Shown in pieces: positions 35,507-45,111 of a stretch of DNA of 64,000 bases. Position 1 is the stretch's first letter. Every line of letters begins with the position of its first letter. The stretch comes from Roseovarius sp. (GTDB lineage: Bacteria > Pseudomonadota > Alphaproteobacteria > Rhodobacterales > Rhodobacteraceae): positions 248,001-312,000 of the forward strand of contig NZ_JALUXE010000002.1 of NCBI RefSeq assembly GCF_027019125.1. Reading direction: 5' to 3'. The position numbers and the translations under genes were made by a program. Below the pieces are notes generated by a model, which was not told where the DNA came from, made no database searches, and was given only the letters and a program-made list of their open reading frames with translations.

Positions 35507-35531
35507 GGCACAAGCCATCTCGAAGACCCAG

Positions 35532-35559
35532 GCGCGGCCCCCACAGGGTCGCGCTTTTT
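35532..35559 (+). terminator. Rho-independent terminator of the MetF-methyltransferase operon
   Basis: Stem GCGCGGCCC (35532-35540) with GGGTCGCGC (35546-35554), one G-T wobble, five-base loop, then five T residues (35555-35559). Confidence 0.85.
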
Positions 35560-35637
35560 CGTTGTGCGGAACCAGTGCACAACCGGTCCAGCCACTTGCC
35601 GATGGCACCAAGGCGCCCCTCGTCGCCGCCTGTTTGC

Positions 35638-36882
35638 CTAGCTCTTGGGAATGAGCAGCGCTTGCACCGCGCCGCCCTGCTCGCGATTGCGGATTTCGAG
35701 GCGCCCCCCCACCCTCAGCATTGTTTCCATGGCGATGATCAACCCGATACCCAACCCTCGAATGGTGCCGTGCCCATGATTGAGCCGCAAGAAATCATTG
35801 CCCATTTCGCCCAGTCTCTCTGGATCAAAGCCAGGGCCGTTGTCTTCCATGGAAATCACGATCTGTTCGCCAACCTCCTGAACGCTCACATCGACGGATG
35901 ATCCTTTCGGAGTGTATTTCTGCACGTTATCAAGCAGTTCCGTGAGTGCGGTGCGCAAAAGGTTCTTACTCACCCTCGCGTTGATCTCTTTCTCCGACTG
36001 AACGCGAACATGCCTGTCAGGGTCATTCCGAAAAAATTGCCAAGCCACGTCTGCAACAAGCTCAGGGATATTCTCCGTCGTCAGCGCCTCCAGCCGGTCG
36101 TCACTCCGAAGGGAGACCAGCCTTTCTGACTTCTCCATCATCTCAGCAATCTTCAGGCCTGCGTCGTGAATCAAAGTGACATGCTCTTTCCGCCCCTCAT
36201 CAAGCACCGCCGTGTCTTTCAGCAGGCTGGACAGACCGACAATGGCATTCAAGGGCGTTCTGATTTCGTGATTGATCGACTCCAGGAATTTCAACCGGCT
36301 TTCCCCCAGCAGTTGGGAAAGCTGAAATTCGCTTTGTAACCGTGCCCGGTATCTTGCTTGAAAATACGAGAAATATCCCAACTCCGAGACGACCATCAAA
36401 AAAACAGTCACACCGACCAATATCGTCGATGCAAGTGTCGCTGTCGCGTTGGCAACTTCATAATCGGTCAAAACAGCCACGTGTAAGTAGAGAGCAACAC
36501 CCCATAAGGTAAACGACAGCGCGGACAGAAAAATAATAAGCCTCCTGCGCCTTTCCCAATGGTAAAGCGGAAACGGCAACCCGGCCGTTGCGACCAGCAT
36601 AAAGGCTACGTGTCCGTCTTCGTGGACGACAAGGGAACCGAAAAAGATCGCAAGGTTCGCCGTGACAATCCACAGCGTCCGCGCAGCCAAATGCCGTCCG
36701 GCAGAGTGTAGATATAAGGCTGCCGAAAACCCCACCACTGCAGCGATTGCAGCACTGAAGAGATGTGGTGCCCCGAGCGCCAACGACAAGGCTGCCCAAG
36801 AAACAGCGAGACCAAGCGCGGTTTTTACCAACGTCAAGGATAGTTCGATGTTTGAGTCGTCACTGATGACTAGAGCGGTCAT
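35638..36882 (-). CDS. Membrane sensor histidine kinase
   Basis: 414 residues. Residues ~15-175 contain about six hydrophobic segments without a large periplasmic domain. A HisKA domain follows with the phosphorylated histidine in FLESINHEIRTPLNAIVGLSSLL near residue 205. The HATPase domain shows N box LLDNVQKYTPKG and G boxes DNGPGFDPERLG and GLGIGLIIAMETM. No receiver domain is attached. Start ATG 36882 follows AAGG. Its base composition is somewhat less GC-rich than its neighbours. It is probably the partner of the LuxR-type regulator encoded just upstream on the same strand; the signal is unknown. Confidence 0.88.
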   Translation of the reverse strand: MTALVISDDSNIELSLTLVKTALGLAVSWAALSLALGAPHLFSAAIAAVVGFSAALYLHSAGRHLAARTLWIVTANLAIFFGSLVVHEDGHVAFMLVATAGLPFPLYHWERRRRLIIFLSALSFTLWGVALYLHVAVLTDYEVANATATLASTILVGVTVFLMVVSELGYFSYFQARYRARLQSEFQLSQLLGESRLKFLESINHEIRTPLNAIVGLSSLLKDTAVLDEGRKEHVTLIHDAGLKIAEMMEKSERLVSLRSDDRLEALTTENIPELVADVAWQFFRNDPDRHVRVQSEKEINARVSKNLLRTALTELLDNVQKYTPKGSSVDVSVQEVGEQIVISMEDNGPGFDPERLGEMGNDFLRLNHGHGTIRGLGIGLIIAMETMLRVGGRLEIRNREQGGAVQALLIPKS

Positions 36883-37082
36883 GTTTTGCCTTGGTCGTAC
36901 TCAGGTATTTGAATTAGCACTGGCGACCGGGTTGGGCCGGTTTAATGAAAATGCGGCGACTGCACTCTGCGCGAGGGCGACATGAGACATGCCGCGACGA
37001 TGTTATCTTTCACGACCGGGATTGCCGCTCATGCAACATGCTTTGACTGGCGCATCTCAGTCCCGACGAACCGCTCCCCCGA

Positions 37083-37120
37083 CCTTACAAAACCCCCACC
37101 CAAACCTTACAGACCTTACA
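37083..37120. repeat. Three direct CCTTACA repeats between kinase and regulator genes
   Basis: CCTTACA occurs at 37083-37089, 37105-37111 and 37114-37120 (spacing 22 and 9 bases). They lie in the 247-base gap between the response regulator stop and the sensor kinase start, about 200 bases upstream of the kinase ATG. They may be regulator binding sites. Nothing else in 36883-37129 stands out. Confidence 0.4.
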
Positions 37121-37129
37121 CAGTCAACC

Positions 37130-37738
37130 TCAGGTCAGGCCCATATCCCGGGCGATCATGGCGGCGTGGGTGCGGTTCTTGGCACCAAGTTTGCGGGACA
37201 GCGTCTTGAGGTGCAATTTCACCGTAACCTCTTGAATATCAAGGTCTCTGGCGATCTCCTTGTTGGACTTGCCATGCAGGATGCCAACCAGAACATCGGT
37301 TTCCCTCGGGGTCAGGCGCACCGGCCCCTCCGCCTCATCCTCGGCAGGTTCAAGAAAATCTAGCGGCGCATAGGTTTCCCCCAACAACATATGGTGGACC
37401 GCCGCAACCAGAGATTGCGGATCAAGCGTCTTGGGCAAGAACCCGGCCGCCCCGGATCTCAGCGCCCTGCGCCCGATCTCCGCCGTCGCCGTCCCCGACA
37501 AAATCGCAACAGGGCATTTCGCACGCGCCTTCATGACCCCGAGACCGGTCAGAGAATCCATCCCCGGCATCATCAGATCCAGCATAACCAATTGAAAGGG
37601 GCCGTGTTTTTCCTGAACATTCAAGGCGGTTCCCAAGCTCTCGGCGACATGCACCTCGAACCCGCCCTGCGCGCGCAAGTAGGCCGCAATCATTTCCCGA
37701 ACCAGATCATGATCGTCGGCCAACAAGAGTTTGGTCAT
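37130..37738 (-). CDS. LuxR/NarL-type response regulator
   Basis: 202 residues. The receiver domain (residues 1-120) has the acidic pocket LLLADDHD, the phospho-acceptor aspartate in LVMLDLMMPGMDS near residue 53 and the conserved lysine in GFLPKTLDP near residue 103. The C-terminal LuxR helix-turn-helix reads LTPRETDVLVGILHGKSNKEIARDLDIQEVTVKLHLKTLSRKLGAKNRTHAAMIA. It is flanked by the sensor kinase and, divergently, by the hybrid kinase, and likely receives phosphate from one or both. ATG follows AAAGGACG. Confidence 0.9.
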   Translation of the reverse strand: MTKLLLADDHDLVREMIAAYLRAQGGFEVHVAESLGTALNVQEKHGPFQLVMLDLMMPGMDSLTGLGVMKARAKCPVAILSGTATAEIGRRALRSGAAGFLPKTLDPQSLVAAVHHMLLGETYAPLDFLEPAEDEAEGPVRLTPRETDVLVGILHGKSNKEIARDLDIQEVTVKLHLKTLSRKLGAKNRTHAAMIARDMGLT

Positions 37739-38129
37739 CGGCGCGTCCTTTCTTCTGCCACCTCAAATGTCCTTTTTATCACCTTTTTCAACAACTAAGA
37801 CAGCCGTCGAGCCATGACAATCCCAAGACAACCATAGGCAGGTATGCCCTACCTATCCCCCTACCCGGCAAATTCCGTGCCAAACTCAAATCCCACCTAC
37901 CTTTCGGGATAGGGGGCTGGTCAAACGTTGTAAAAAAAGCAAATGCCAATCAGACTACAAGAAATTCGCCCGTGATGATGACCCCGCGTGACAAGGAACC
38001 GCCCCGGTTGATATACATTACACAGGCAAGCGCCGAAGATCACTCGGAAACTGTGCCCACCTCATCACGTCGGGGACCCCGATCAAACCGCGTCGTCCGC
38101 CGCTCAAGTTTTCCAGTGTAAGGCCCGAC
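37739..38129. promoter_or_regulatory. Divergent control region of the two-component cluster with NarL-like heptamers
   Basis: 391 bases without a gene. A dyad AGGTA-TGCCC-TACCT at 37840-37854 includes TACCTAT (37850-37856), which fits the NarL heptamer TACYYMT, facing TACCTGC on the other strand. Further TACC words occur at 37862 and 37898. It lies between the regulator gene and the hybrid kinase gene, so autoregulation by the LuxR-type protein is plausible. The rest shows nothing distinct. Confidence 0.45.
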
Positions 38130-40694
38130 ATGCCCGTCCCATTCTCCCGCAGGTTCTCCGGTCGCAGCAAAGTGGTTTTGGTGCTTCTGAGCCTGTTCGC
38201 CGCCGGGTGCATGGTGGCTGCCGTCCTGCAAACAAGTCGGGTTTTCGTGCAGCTGGACGACTATCGAAGCGCCAGTCAGGACAACGTCTATTGGACCACC
38301 TCGCGTCTTGAGGTGGACCAACTCAAATTCCTCGCCTCGCTCTATACCCTCACGGGCCCAGAGGCAGAGCTGATCGACAAGGTGCGCCGCCAATTCGATA
38401 TACTCTACAGCCGCGCGACCGCCCTGCGGGATGGCCGGGTGTACCGCGAGGTTCTCGCACATGACATTGAACATGCGGATATCGAGCTCTTGACCGAGCT
38501 TTTGACGACCATGGTGCCCATCATCGACGGCGACCAGAGCAATATATTCAAGGACCGCGCGCGGTTGATCCAGCTTGGCGTCCAGATGGCTGATCCCATC
38601 CGCAACATTGCCGCGCGCGGGCTGGCGGCGCACTCGCAGCGCTCGGATGCCGAACGGGCAGCCCTCACGGCCAAGATCCTGAGCCTCGCCATGCTCATCC
38701 TGATGATGCTGGCCGCATTGTCCTCGCTCCTGCTGCTGCTTTGGCGTCTCTACCGGAACTATCGCACCGAGGCCAAACAGAACAAAAGCAAATCCAATAG
38801 GTTAGCGACCACTCTTAATACATCTCAGGACGCGGTGCTGGTGGTAGGCGCCGATGGTCTCATCGGCGACACCAATGCACGCGCCGATGATCTCCTGGCG
38901 TTGAACAATCGGCTGAACGCAAAGGTCGAACTGGGCGATGTTCTATTTTGCAAGGGCGAAGACGGGGCGTTGAAGCCGCTCACAGGAACGCTCTTGCGCA
39001 ACAGCTGCGCCACCGGACCCTCGCGGCGCGAGGATGTGATCGTGCGCGATCTCGAAGGTCGGGAGTTTGCGGCGGAACTCTCCGCCGATCTCGCACGGCA
39101 GGGTGCGAGTACCATATGCATTCTTTTCATCCGCGACATTTCGGAACGTCTGGCCGCAGAAGCCGAAATCGAACGCTCTCGTGAAAAGGCCCTGGCCGGT
39201 GAGCGCGCCAAAGCGCGGTTCCTGGCCATGATCAGCCACGAAATGCGCACGCCCCTCAACGGCATCCTGGGCGCGCTGGAACTCTTGGGGGACACCGGGC
39301 TCACCCCGGAACAAGAGAAATTCACCCGCATCATGCGCTCCTCCGGCCAGCTTTTGCTGACGCAGATCACCGACGCGCTGGACCTCACGCAGGCCGCCGC
39401 GCGTCAGATCGTGTTGCGGCCTGCGGCCTTTGATCTTGACCAACTGCTTGGGGAATTGACGGAGACCCAGCAGGGCCCCGCGCAGTCACGCGGCAACAGC
39501 CTCCGGCTGGTGGCCCCCAAGGACGGGTTTGGCCGTGTTGTCGGGGACCGGGCGCGCATCTATCAGGTTTTGCTCAATCTTGTCTCGAACGCGATAAAGT
39601 TCACCCGAGATGGGGAAATAACACTCGACGTAACCCGTCTGCCCGCGACACACACGGAGCCGGACATGATCGAGTTTCAGGTGATTGACACTGGCATCGG
39701 CATCAGCAGGGACAACCTGCCAAAGGTGTTTGACGATTTTATGCGGGTTCAGGACACTACGGGGGACCGCCCCGAGGGAACCGGGTTGGGCCTTGGCATC
39801 GCGCGTCAACTGGTGAAGCTGATGAAAGGCGCGATCGGCGTCGAAAGCGAGCTTGGCGAAGGCAGTCTCTTCTGGGTACGCCTGCCCCTCCCCGATGCAG
39901 TCGTCGCAGCCGCGCCGGAACCAATGGCGGTGGCGACCCCTCCGCAGCCCCACACCCCGGTGCGCGCCCTCGACATTCTGGTGGTCGAGGACAATGCCAC
40001 CAATCGCATCGTGCTGGAGGGAATGCTGACGGGCGACGGCCACAAGGTTCATCTGACCTGCGACGGGATCGAAGGCGTCGAGGCGGCCCAGAAACGGCGC
40101 TTTGACCTCATCCTGATGGACATCAGCATGCCCCGAATGGACGGGCGCGAAGCGACGCTGCATATCCGCGCCAGTCAGGGGCCGAATGCGCGGACGCCTA
40201 TCGTCGCACTCACCGCGCATGTGCGGGCCGAGGATCGCGGCGATCTAGAAAAAATGGGCTTTGACCGGGTCGAAACGAAACCCCTGCGCCGGGAGGCCCT
40301 GCGCGCTCTTGTGGCGGGGATTGAATCAACCGCCGGCGCACCTTCCGACAAACCCCGCCAAGTCGATCCGATTTACATGGAACAACTGCGCATCGCCTTG
40401 CCGCAGGACCGCATCGACCGCCTTCTGGTCGAGTTCGAGACCGAAGGCACAGCCATTCTCGACGATCTGAAGCGAGACGATCCTCTGACCGGCACGGATC
40501 TTGCCGACCGTATCCACAAGCTCGCAGGCACGGCGGCGGCGACGGGTGGGCTCGCGTTGCAAGCCCTGTTGGGCCGCGCGGAATCCGCGCTGCGTGGGGG
40601 CGACACGAAAGCGGCGGAAACGGCGATTTCGGCCTTGCCCTCCCTGTTGCAGGAGACGCTGCGCCAACTCAACGAGTACAATCGCGCGAGCTGA
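38130..40694 (+). CDS. Hybrid sensor histidine kinase (PAS - HisKA - HATPase - REC - HPt)
   Basis: 854 residues. Two membrane helices (~13-36 and ~183-210) enclose a periplasmic helical sensor domain. PAS-like (~230-330), HisKA with FLAMISHEMRTPLNGILGALELL near residue 370, HATPase (NAIKF, DTGIGISRDNL, GTGLGLGIARQLV), a receiver domain with LILMDISMPRMDG near residue 665 and a C-terminal HPt domain with the histidine in RIHKLAGTAAATGG near residue 796 follow. This makes a complete His-Asp-His relay in one chain. The final phosphate acceptor is probably the divergent LuxR-type regulator. The sensed signal is unknown. Confidence 0.9.
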   Translation: MPVPFSRRFSGRSKVVLVLLSLFAAGCMVAAVLQTSRVFVQLDDYRSASQDNVYWTTSRLEVDQLKFLASLYTLTGPEAELIDKVRRQFDILYSRATALRDGRVYREVLAHDIEHADIELLTELLTTMVPIIDGDQSNIFKDRARLIQLGVQMADPIRNIAARGLAAHSQRSDAERAALTAKILSLAMLILMMLAALSSLLLLLWRLYRNYRTEAKQNKSKSNRLATTLNTSQDAVLVVGADGLIGDTNARADDLLALNNRLNAKVELGDVLFCKGEDGALKPLTGTLLRNSCATGPSRREDVIVRDLEGREFAAELSADLARQGASTICILFIRDISERLAAEAEIERSREKALAGERAKARFLAMISHEMRTPLNGILGALELLGDTGLTPEQEKFTRIMRSSGQLLLTQITDALDLTQAAARQIVLRPAAFDLDQLLGELTETQQGPAQSRGNSLRLVAPKDGFGRVVGDRARIYQVLLNLVSNAIKFTRDGEITLDVTRLPATHTEPDMIEFQVIDTGIGISRDNLPKVFDDFMRVQDTTGDRPEGTGLGLGIARQLVKLMKGAIGVESELGEGSLFWVRLPLPDAVVAAAPEPMAVATPPQPHTPVRALDILVVEDNATNRIVLEGMLTGDGHKVHLTCDGIEGVEAAQKRRFDLILMDISMPRMDGREATLHIRASQGPNARTPIVALTAHVRAEDRGDLEKMGFDRVETKPLRREALRALVAGIESTAGAPSDKPRQVDPIYMEQLRIALPQDRIDRLLVEFETEGTAILDDLKRDDPLTGTDLADRIHKLAGTAAATGGLALQALLGRAESALRGGDTKAAETAISALPSLLQETLRQLNEYNRAS

Positions 40695-40807
40695 CTGTCG
40701 CACAAAGAATTGCCTTTTCGCGGGCTGACTATACGTTTGCATGAAGCTAGACTGTGCCCGTGCCCCTCGTGCACACTATCGCCCTCTGACAACGGATTGC
40801 CGCACCT

Positions 40808-41914
40808 ATGCAGATATGGAAACAACTGCTCTTGCTCTGCCTGATCGGCGGCACGGCCTATGGCGGCTATGTCGGCTATCAGTCCTATCTTGTCGACGCG
40901 CCCGATGCGGCGGCAGATGCGCCGACAGAGCGACCCGTGACGGTTGAGATTGCCGTCGCAGAAGAGCGCACGTTGCAACAAACCATCGAAGCGGTCGGCA
41001 CGACACGGGCGTTGCAATCCATCGACATCGTCCCCGAGGTCGACGGCCGGCTGACGAGCCTCAGGATCACCCCCGGCGCCCGCGTCGCGCAAGGCGATGT
41101 ACTGGCGCAGCTTGACGACACAATCCAGCGTGCCGACCTGACCGAAGCCGAGGCGGTGTTGGTCGAACAGCGGCAAACCCTCGAGCGCACGCGCCAACTG
41201 CGTCAGACCGCCGCCGTGTCGCAGGCGACCGAGGAAGAGGCCGTGGCACGTCTGGCCGAGGCCGAGGTCGAGCGCGCGCGCAGGCGGCTTGAGGATCGCA
41301 CCATCACCGCGCCCTTCGGGGGGGTGGTCGGGCTGACCAATTACGATGTCGGTGCGCGCGTGGTCGAGGGTCAGGTTCTCACCAGGCTGGATGATCTGAG
41401 CGAGGTCGAGGTGGAATTTTCCCTGCCTGAAACCGTTTTTGCCCAAGTGCGCCCCGGCCAATCCCTGATCGCCCGCAGCGCTGCCTTTGCGGACCGGGTT
41501 TTTGAGGGCACGCTCGACGTGGTCGATAGCAGGATTGATCCGGTCGGTCGCGCTTTTCGGGCTCGTGGGCGTATCCCGAACGCCGATGGCACATTGGCGG
41601 CGGGTATGTTCCTGTCCCTGACGCTGGTGCTATCCGAGAGCGCGCATGTCACCGTGCCGGAAGAGGCATTGGTCTTTCAGGCCGCAGAAACCTATGTTTT
41701 CGTCGTTGCGGACGGCAAGGCCAGCCGCCGCACCGTCACCTCGGGTCAGCGCAAGGATGGGCGGGTGGCGATCCTGTCCGGGTTGGAGGCGGGCGAAGAG
41801 GTGATCATTCGCGGGCTGCAACGCGTTCGTGACGGCAGCACGCTCAAGGTCCTGGGCGCAGACAAGGACGCCACGGCGAAAACCGATCTCGCCAAGCCGG
41901 AGAGTGCCACGTGA
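40808..41914 (+). CDS. RND efflux periplasmic adaptor (membrane fusion protein)
   Basis: 368 residues with an N-terminal membrane anchor (WKQLLLLCLIGGTAYGGYVGYQSYL). It has the lipoyl halves IDIVPEVDGRLTSLRITPGARVAQGDVLAQLDD and RTITAPFGGVVGLTNYDVGARVVEGQVL, separated by an alpha-hairpin coiled coil (residues ~100-155), then a beta-barrel and membrane-proximal domain. It bridges the inner-membrane pump encoded next with an outer-membrane channel. No clear ribosome site precedes ATG 40808. The stop overlaps the pump start by four bases. An outer-membrane TolC-like gene is absent from the window. Confidence 0.9.
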   Translation: MQIWKQLLLLCLIGGTAYGGYVGYQSYLVDAPDAAADAPTERPVTVEIAVAEERTLQQTIEAVGTTRALQSIDIVPEVDGRLTSLRITPGARVAQGDVLAQLDDTIQRADLTEAEAVLVEQRQTLERTRQLRQTAAVSQATEEEAVARLAEAEVERARRRLEDRTITAPFGGVVGLTNYDVGARVVEGQVLTRLDDLSEVEVEFSLPETVFAQVRPGQSLIARSAAFADRVFEGTLDVVDSRIDPVGRAFRARGRIPNADGTLAAGMFLSLTLVLSESAHVTVPEEALVFQAAETYVFVVADGKASRRTVTSGQRKDGRVAILSGLEAGEEVIIRGLQRVRDGSTLKVLGADKDATAKTDLAKPESAT

Positions 41915-44900
41915 CACTGTCGGACATCTCGATCAGACGTCCGGTTCTGGCCGCTGTGGCCAGCCTCCTGATCGTGATCTTCGGTGTCGCGGCGCTTCGG
42001 TCCATTCCCGTGCGCGAATTGCCCGATGTGGACAACGCCGTCGTGACCGTGACCACCACCTATCGGGGGGCTGCCCCCGAAGTGATCGACACGGACATCA
42101 CGGAAACGGTCGAGGGTGCCATCGCCTCCATATCCGGCATTCGCACCATCAGTTCCGAGAGCCGTCAGGGCCGCAGCCGCGTCACCATCGAATTCGAAAC
42201 CAGTGTCGATATCGACGTGGCCGCCAATGACGTGCGCGATGCCGTCGGCCGGGTGCGCGGCGATCTGCCCGAAGAGGCCGACGAGCCGGAAGTGGTCAAG
42301 AGCGATGCCGACGCCGACCCGGTGATGCGTGTCGCTGTGACCTCTGACCGTATGAGCACGGCCGAGATCACGGATTATCTAGACCGTTTCGTGGTGGACA
42401 GGTTTTCTACCCTCGACGGGGTGGCCAATGTCGATGTGATCGGCGCGCAGCCCTTTGCCGTGCGGATATGGATTGATCGCCGCGCCCTTGCCGCGCGCAA
42501 CCTCACGGTCTCTGATGTCGAGGCGGCGCTCTTGCGCAACAACCTCGAACTTCCCGCAGGCGAGGTGGAATCGATCAACCGGCAGATGACGGTGCGGTTG
42601 AACAGCCGATTGCACAGCGTCGAGGATTTCCGCGACATCGTGATCGACCGCGTGGCAGGCTATCCGGTGCGTTTGGGCGATGTGGCGCGCGTTGTGCCGG
42701 GAGTGGCCGACGACTCCACCATCGTGCGCACCAACGGGACAGAAGCCGTGGGTATGTGGATATTGCGGCAGAGCCAGTCCAACACGCTCGAGATTTCCAA
42801 GGCCGTGCGCGCCGAGATCAAGGCACTGCAACCCAACCTGCCAGAAGGCATGCGGATCATCGTGGGCTCGGACGATGCGCTCTTTGTCGGGGCCTCGATC
42901 CGCGAAGTGGTCATCGCGCTCTTCATTTCGCTGGCGCTTGTCGTCGCGGTCATCCTCCTCTTCTTGCGCAGCCTCCGCGCGACGCTCGTGCCCTTCATCA
43001 CCATCCCCGTATCCTTGATCGGCAGCTTTCTCTTGATCGGCATGTGGGGCTTTTCGCTCAACACGCTGACATTGCTCGCGCTGCTACTCGCCATCGGACT
43101 TGTGGTGGACGATGCCATCGTGGTGCTCGAGAACATCCAGAGGCGGATCGAGGATGGGGAAACGCCGCTTGTGGCCAGCGTGCAGGGCGCACGCCAAGTG
43201 ACCTTTGCGGTCATCGCCACCTCTGTCACCTTGATCGCGGTGTTTGTTCCTCTCTCGTTCATGCCCGGTCAGGTGGGGCGCCTTTTTGTGGAATTTGGCT
43301 GGGTTATGGCCGGCACGGTCGCGATTTCGACCTTCGTCGCCCTCTCCGCCTGCCCGGCGCTTGCCTCCAAGGTGCTGAGCGCGCGCAAACTGCGCGCAAA
43401 CGCCCCTACCGGCCCACGCCCGCCGTCGTGGATACAGCGCGTCTATCGCGCGCTTCTGACCCGCGCCATCGGCATGCCTCTGGTGATCCTGCCCTTGACC
43501 CTTGCCATCACGGCGGGGGCTGCACTCTTTTATGACAGCCTGCCCCGCGAGTTGGCCCCACGCGAGGATCGCGGTGTAGGCTTTGTGCCGCTCACGGCAC
43601 CGCAAGGCTCAACCGTGGGCCACTCCGACATGGCCGCCCGTCAAGTCGAGACAATTCTCGAACCCCTCCGCCAATCCGGAGAGATCGAGACCGTGTTCAG
43701 CTTTACCGGCTGGGGCGGACGGGCCTGGCGCTCGTTCGTGGTGTTTCGCCTTGCCCCTTGGGAAGAGCGCGATCGCCCCGTATCCGCCATCGTCGGCGAA
43801 ATCGCCCCGCAGATGGGTCAGGTCACTATTGCACGCGGTTTTCCTGTAACCCCGGCGGGCCTTGGCCTGCGCGGCAGTTCGACACCTGTCCAGGTGGTCA
43901 TCGGTGGGCCAGATTTCGAGAGCGTCAAGGAATGGGCGACAACATTGCTGGAACGCGCCGAAGCCGTGGAGGGCCTCGTCAATCCCGAGATCAATTTCGA
44001 ACAGAACCTGCCCCAGCTTGATATCGAGATCGACCGCGCCCGCGCCGATGATCTGGGCATCTCTGCCGATGTGATCGCGACCACGCTGCAAACCATGCTT
44101 GCGTCGCGTGAGGTGACGACCTTTGTCAGCCGCGGGCGCGAATACCCGGTGCTGGTGCAGGCCGAGGATGCGGACCGCAGCTCGCCCACGGACATCGAGA
44201 ACATTTTTCTGCGCGCAGGCGATGGCGAAACGCTGGTGCCACTTGGCGCGCTCGTGTCCCTGAACGAGAATGCCGCAACACCGTCGCTCCGACGTTTTGA
44301 CCGCCTGCCCTCTATCCAGTTGTCGGGCGCGCTTGCCCCGGATGCCGAACTCGGGGACGTTCTGGCTGAGCTTCAGGACATCGCAGCAGACATCCTGCCC
44401 CCCGAGGCCAAGCTGGGCTACGATGGCCAATCGCGCACCTATATGGACACCTCGGCCGGGGTGGGCGTCGTGTTCCTGCTGGCACTGCTGATTGTCTATC
44501 TTGTGCTGGCCGCGCAGTTCGAGAGCTTCGTGCATCCGCTCGTCATCATGCTGACCGTGCCGATCGGAGTGGCGGGCGCAATTTATGCCATGGCGGCGGG
44601 GGGATTGTCGCTCAATGTCTATAGCCAGATCGGGATCATTCTCCTGATTGGGCTTATATCCAAGAACGGCATCCTGATTGTCGAATTTGCCAATCAACTC
44701 CGCGACGAAGGCTATGGCCTGCGCGAGGCGGTGATCGAGGCCTCGGTACTGCGCCTGCGCCCCATCATGATGACCGCTATTTCGACCGTTCTGGGTGCCG
44801 TACCCCTTGTCACCGCCTCGGGTGCGGGGGCCGAGAGCCGGATTGCTGTGGGCACGGTCATTATCGCCGGTCTGGCGATGGCCACGGCGCTCATGCTCTT

Positions 44901-45009
44901 TGTCACGCCCATCCTCTATGACCTCATGGCACGCTTCACCCGTCCGCGCGGCGCGATTGAAAAGACGCTCGATGCAGCCCTTGGCAAGAGCGGCCAGCCC
45001 GCTGAGTGA
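41911..45009 (+). CDS. RND family efflux permease (HAE1-like)
   Basis: 1032 residues, the usual length for hydrophobe/amphiphile efflux pumps. The start LSDISIRRPVLAAVASLLIVIFGVAAL and the segment LLALLLAIGLVVDDAIVVLENIQRRIEDGE, with the proton-relay aspartates (VVDDAIV) in helix 4, are typical. Two large periplasmic loops separate helix sets 1-6 and 7-12; the second set has GIILLIGLISKNGILIVEFANQLRDEG. It exports drugs or hydrophobic compounds in exchange for protons. Translational overlap with the adaptor gene confirms a pair. Confidence 0.92.
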   Translation: MTLSDISIRRPVLAAVASLLIVIFGVAALRSIPVRELPDVDNAVVTVTTTYRGAAPEVIDTDITETVEGAIASISGIRTISSESRQGRSRVTIEFETSVDIDVAANDVRDAVGRVRGDLPEEADEPEVVKSDADADPVMRVAVTSDRMSTAEITDYLDRFVVDRFSTLDGVANVDVIGAQPFAVRIWIDRRALAARNLTVSDVEAALLRNNLELPAGEVESINRQMTVRLNSRLHSVEDFRDIVIDRVAGYPVRLGDVARVVPGVADDSTIVRTNGTEAVGMWILRQSQSNTLEISKAVRAEIKALQPNLPEGMRIIVGSDDALFVGASIREVVIALFISLALVVAVILLFLRSLRATLVPFITIPVSLIGSFLLIGMWGFSLNTLTLLALLLAIGLVVDDAIVVLENIQRRIEDGETPLVASVQGARQVTFAVIATSVTLIAVFVPLSFMPGQVGRLFVEFGWVMAGTVAISTFVALSACPALASKVLSARKLRANAPTGPRPPSWIQRVYRALLTRAIGMPLVILPLTLAITAGAALFYDSLPRELAPREDRGVGFVPLTAPQGSTVGHSDMAARQVETILEPLRQSGEIETVFSFTGWGGRAWRSFVVFRLAPWEERDRPVSAIVGEIAPQMGQVTIARGFPVTPAGLGLRGSSTPVQVVIGGPDFESVKEWATTLLERAEAVEGLVNPEINFEQNLPQLDIEIDRARADDLGISADVIATTLQTMLASREVTTFVSRGREYPVLVQAEDADRSSPTDIENIFLRAGDGETLVPLGALVSLNENAATPSLRRFDRLPSIQLSGALAPDAELGDVLAELQDIAADILPPEAKLGYDGQSRTYMDTSAGVGVVFLLALLIVYLVLAAQFESFVHPLVIMLTVPIGVAGAIYAMAAGGLSLNVYSQIGIILLIGLISKNGILIVEFANQLRDEGYGLREAVIEASVLRLRPIMMTAISTVLGAVPLVTASGAGAESRIAVGTVIIAGLAMATALMLFVTPILYDLMARFTRPRGAIEKTLDAALGKSGQPAE

Positions 45010-45111
45010 TTTTTCGCCAAGAGCGCTGTCTGCGCCCCGTTTTACGGTCTCCAAGGGTGGCAATTCCAAGGGGGCAATGCCATATAAGACCTAATCAAAG
45101 GGGGGTATGAG

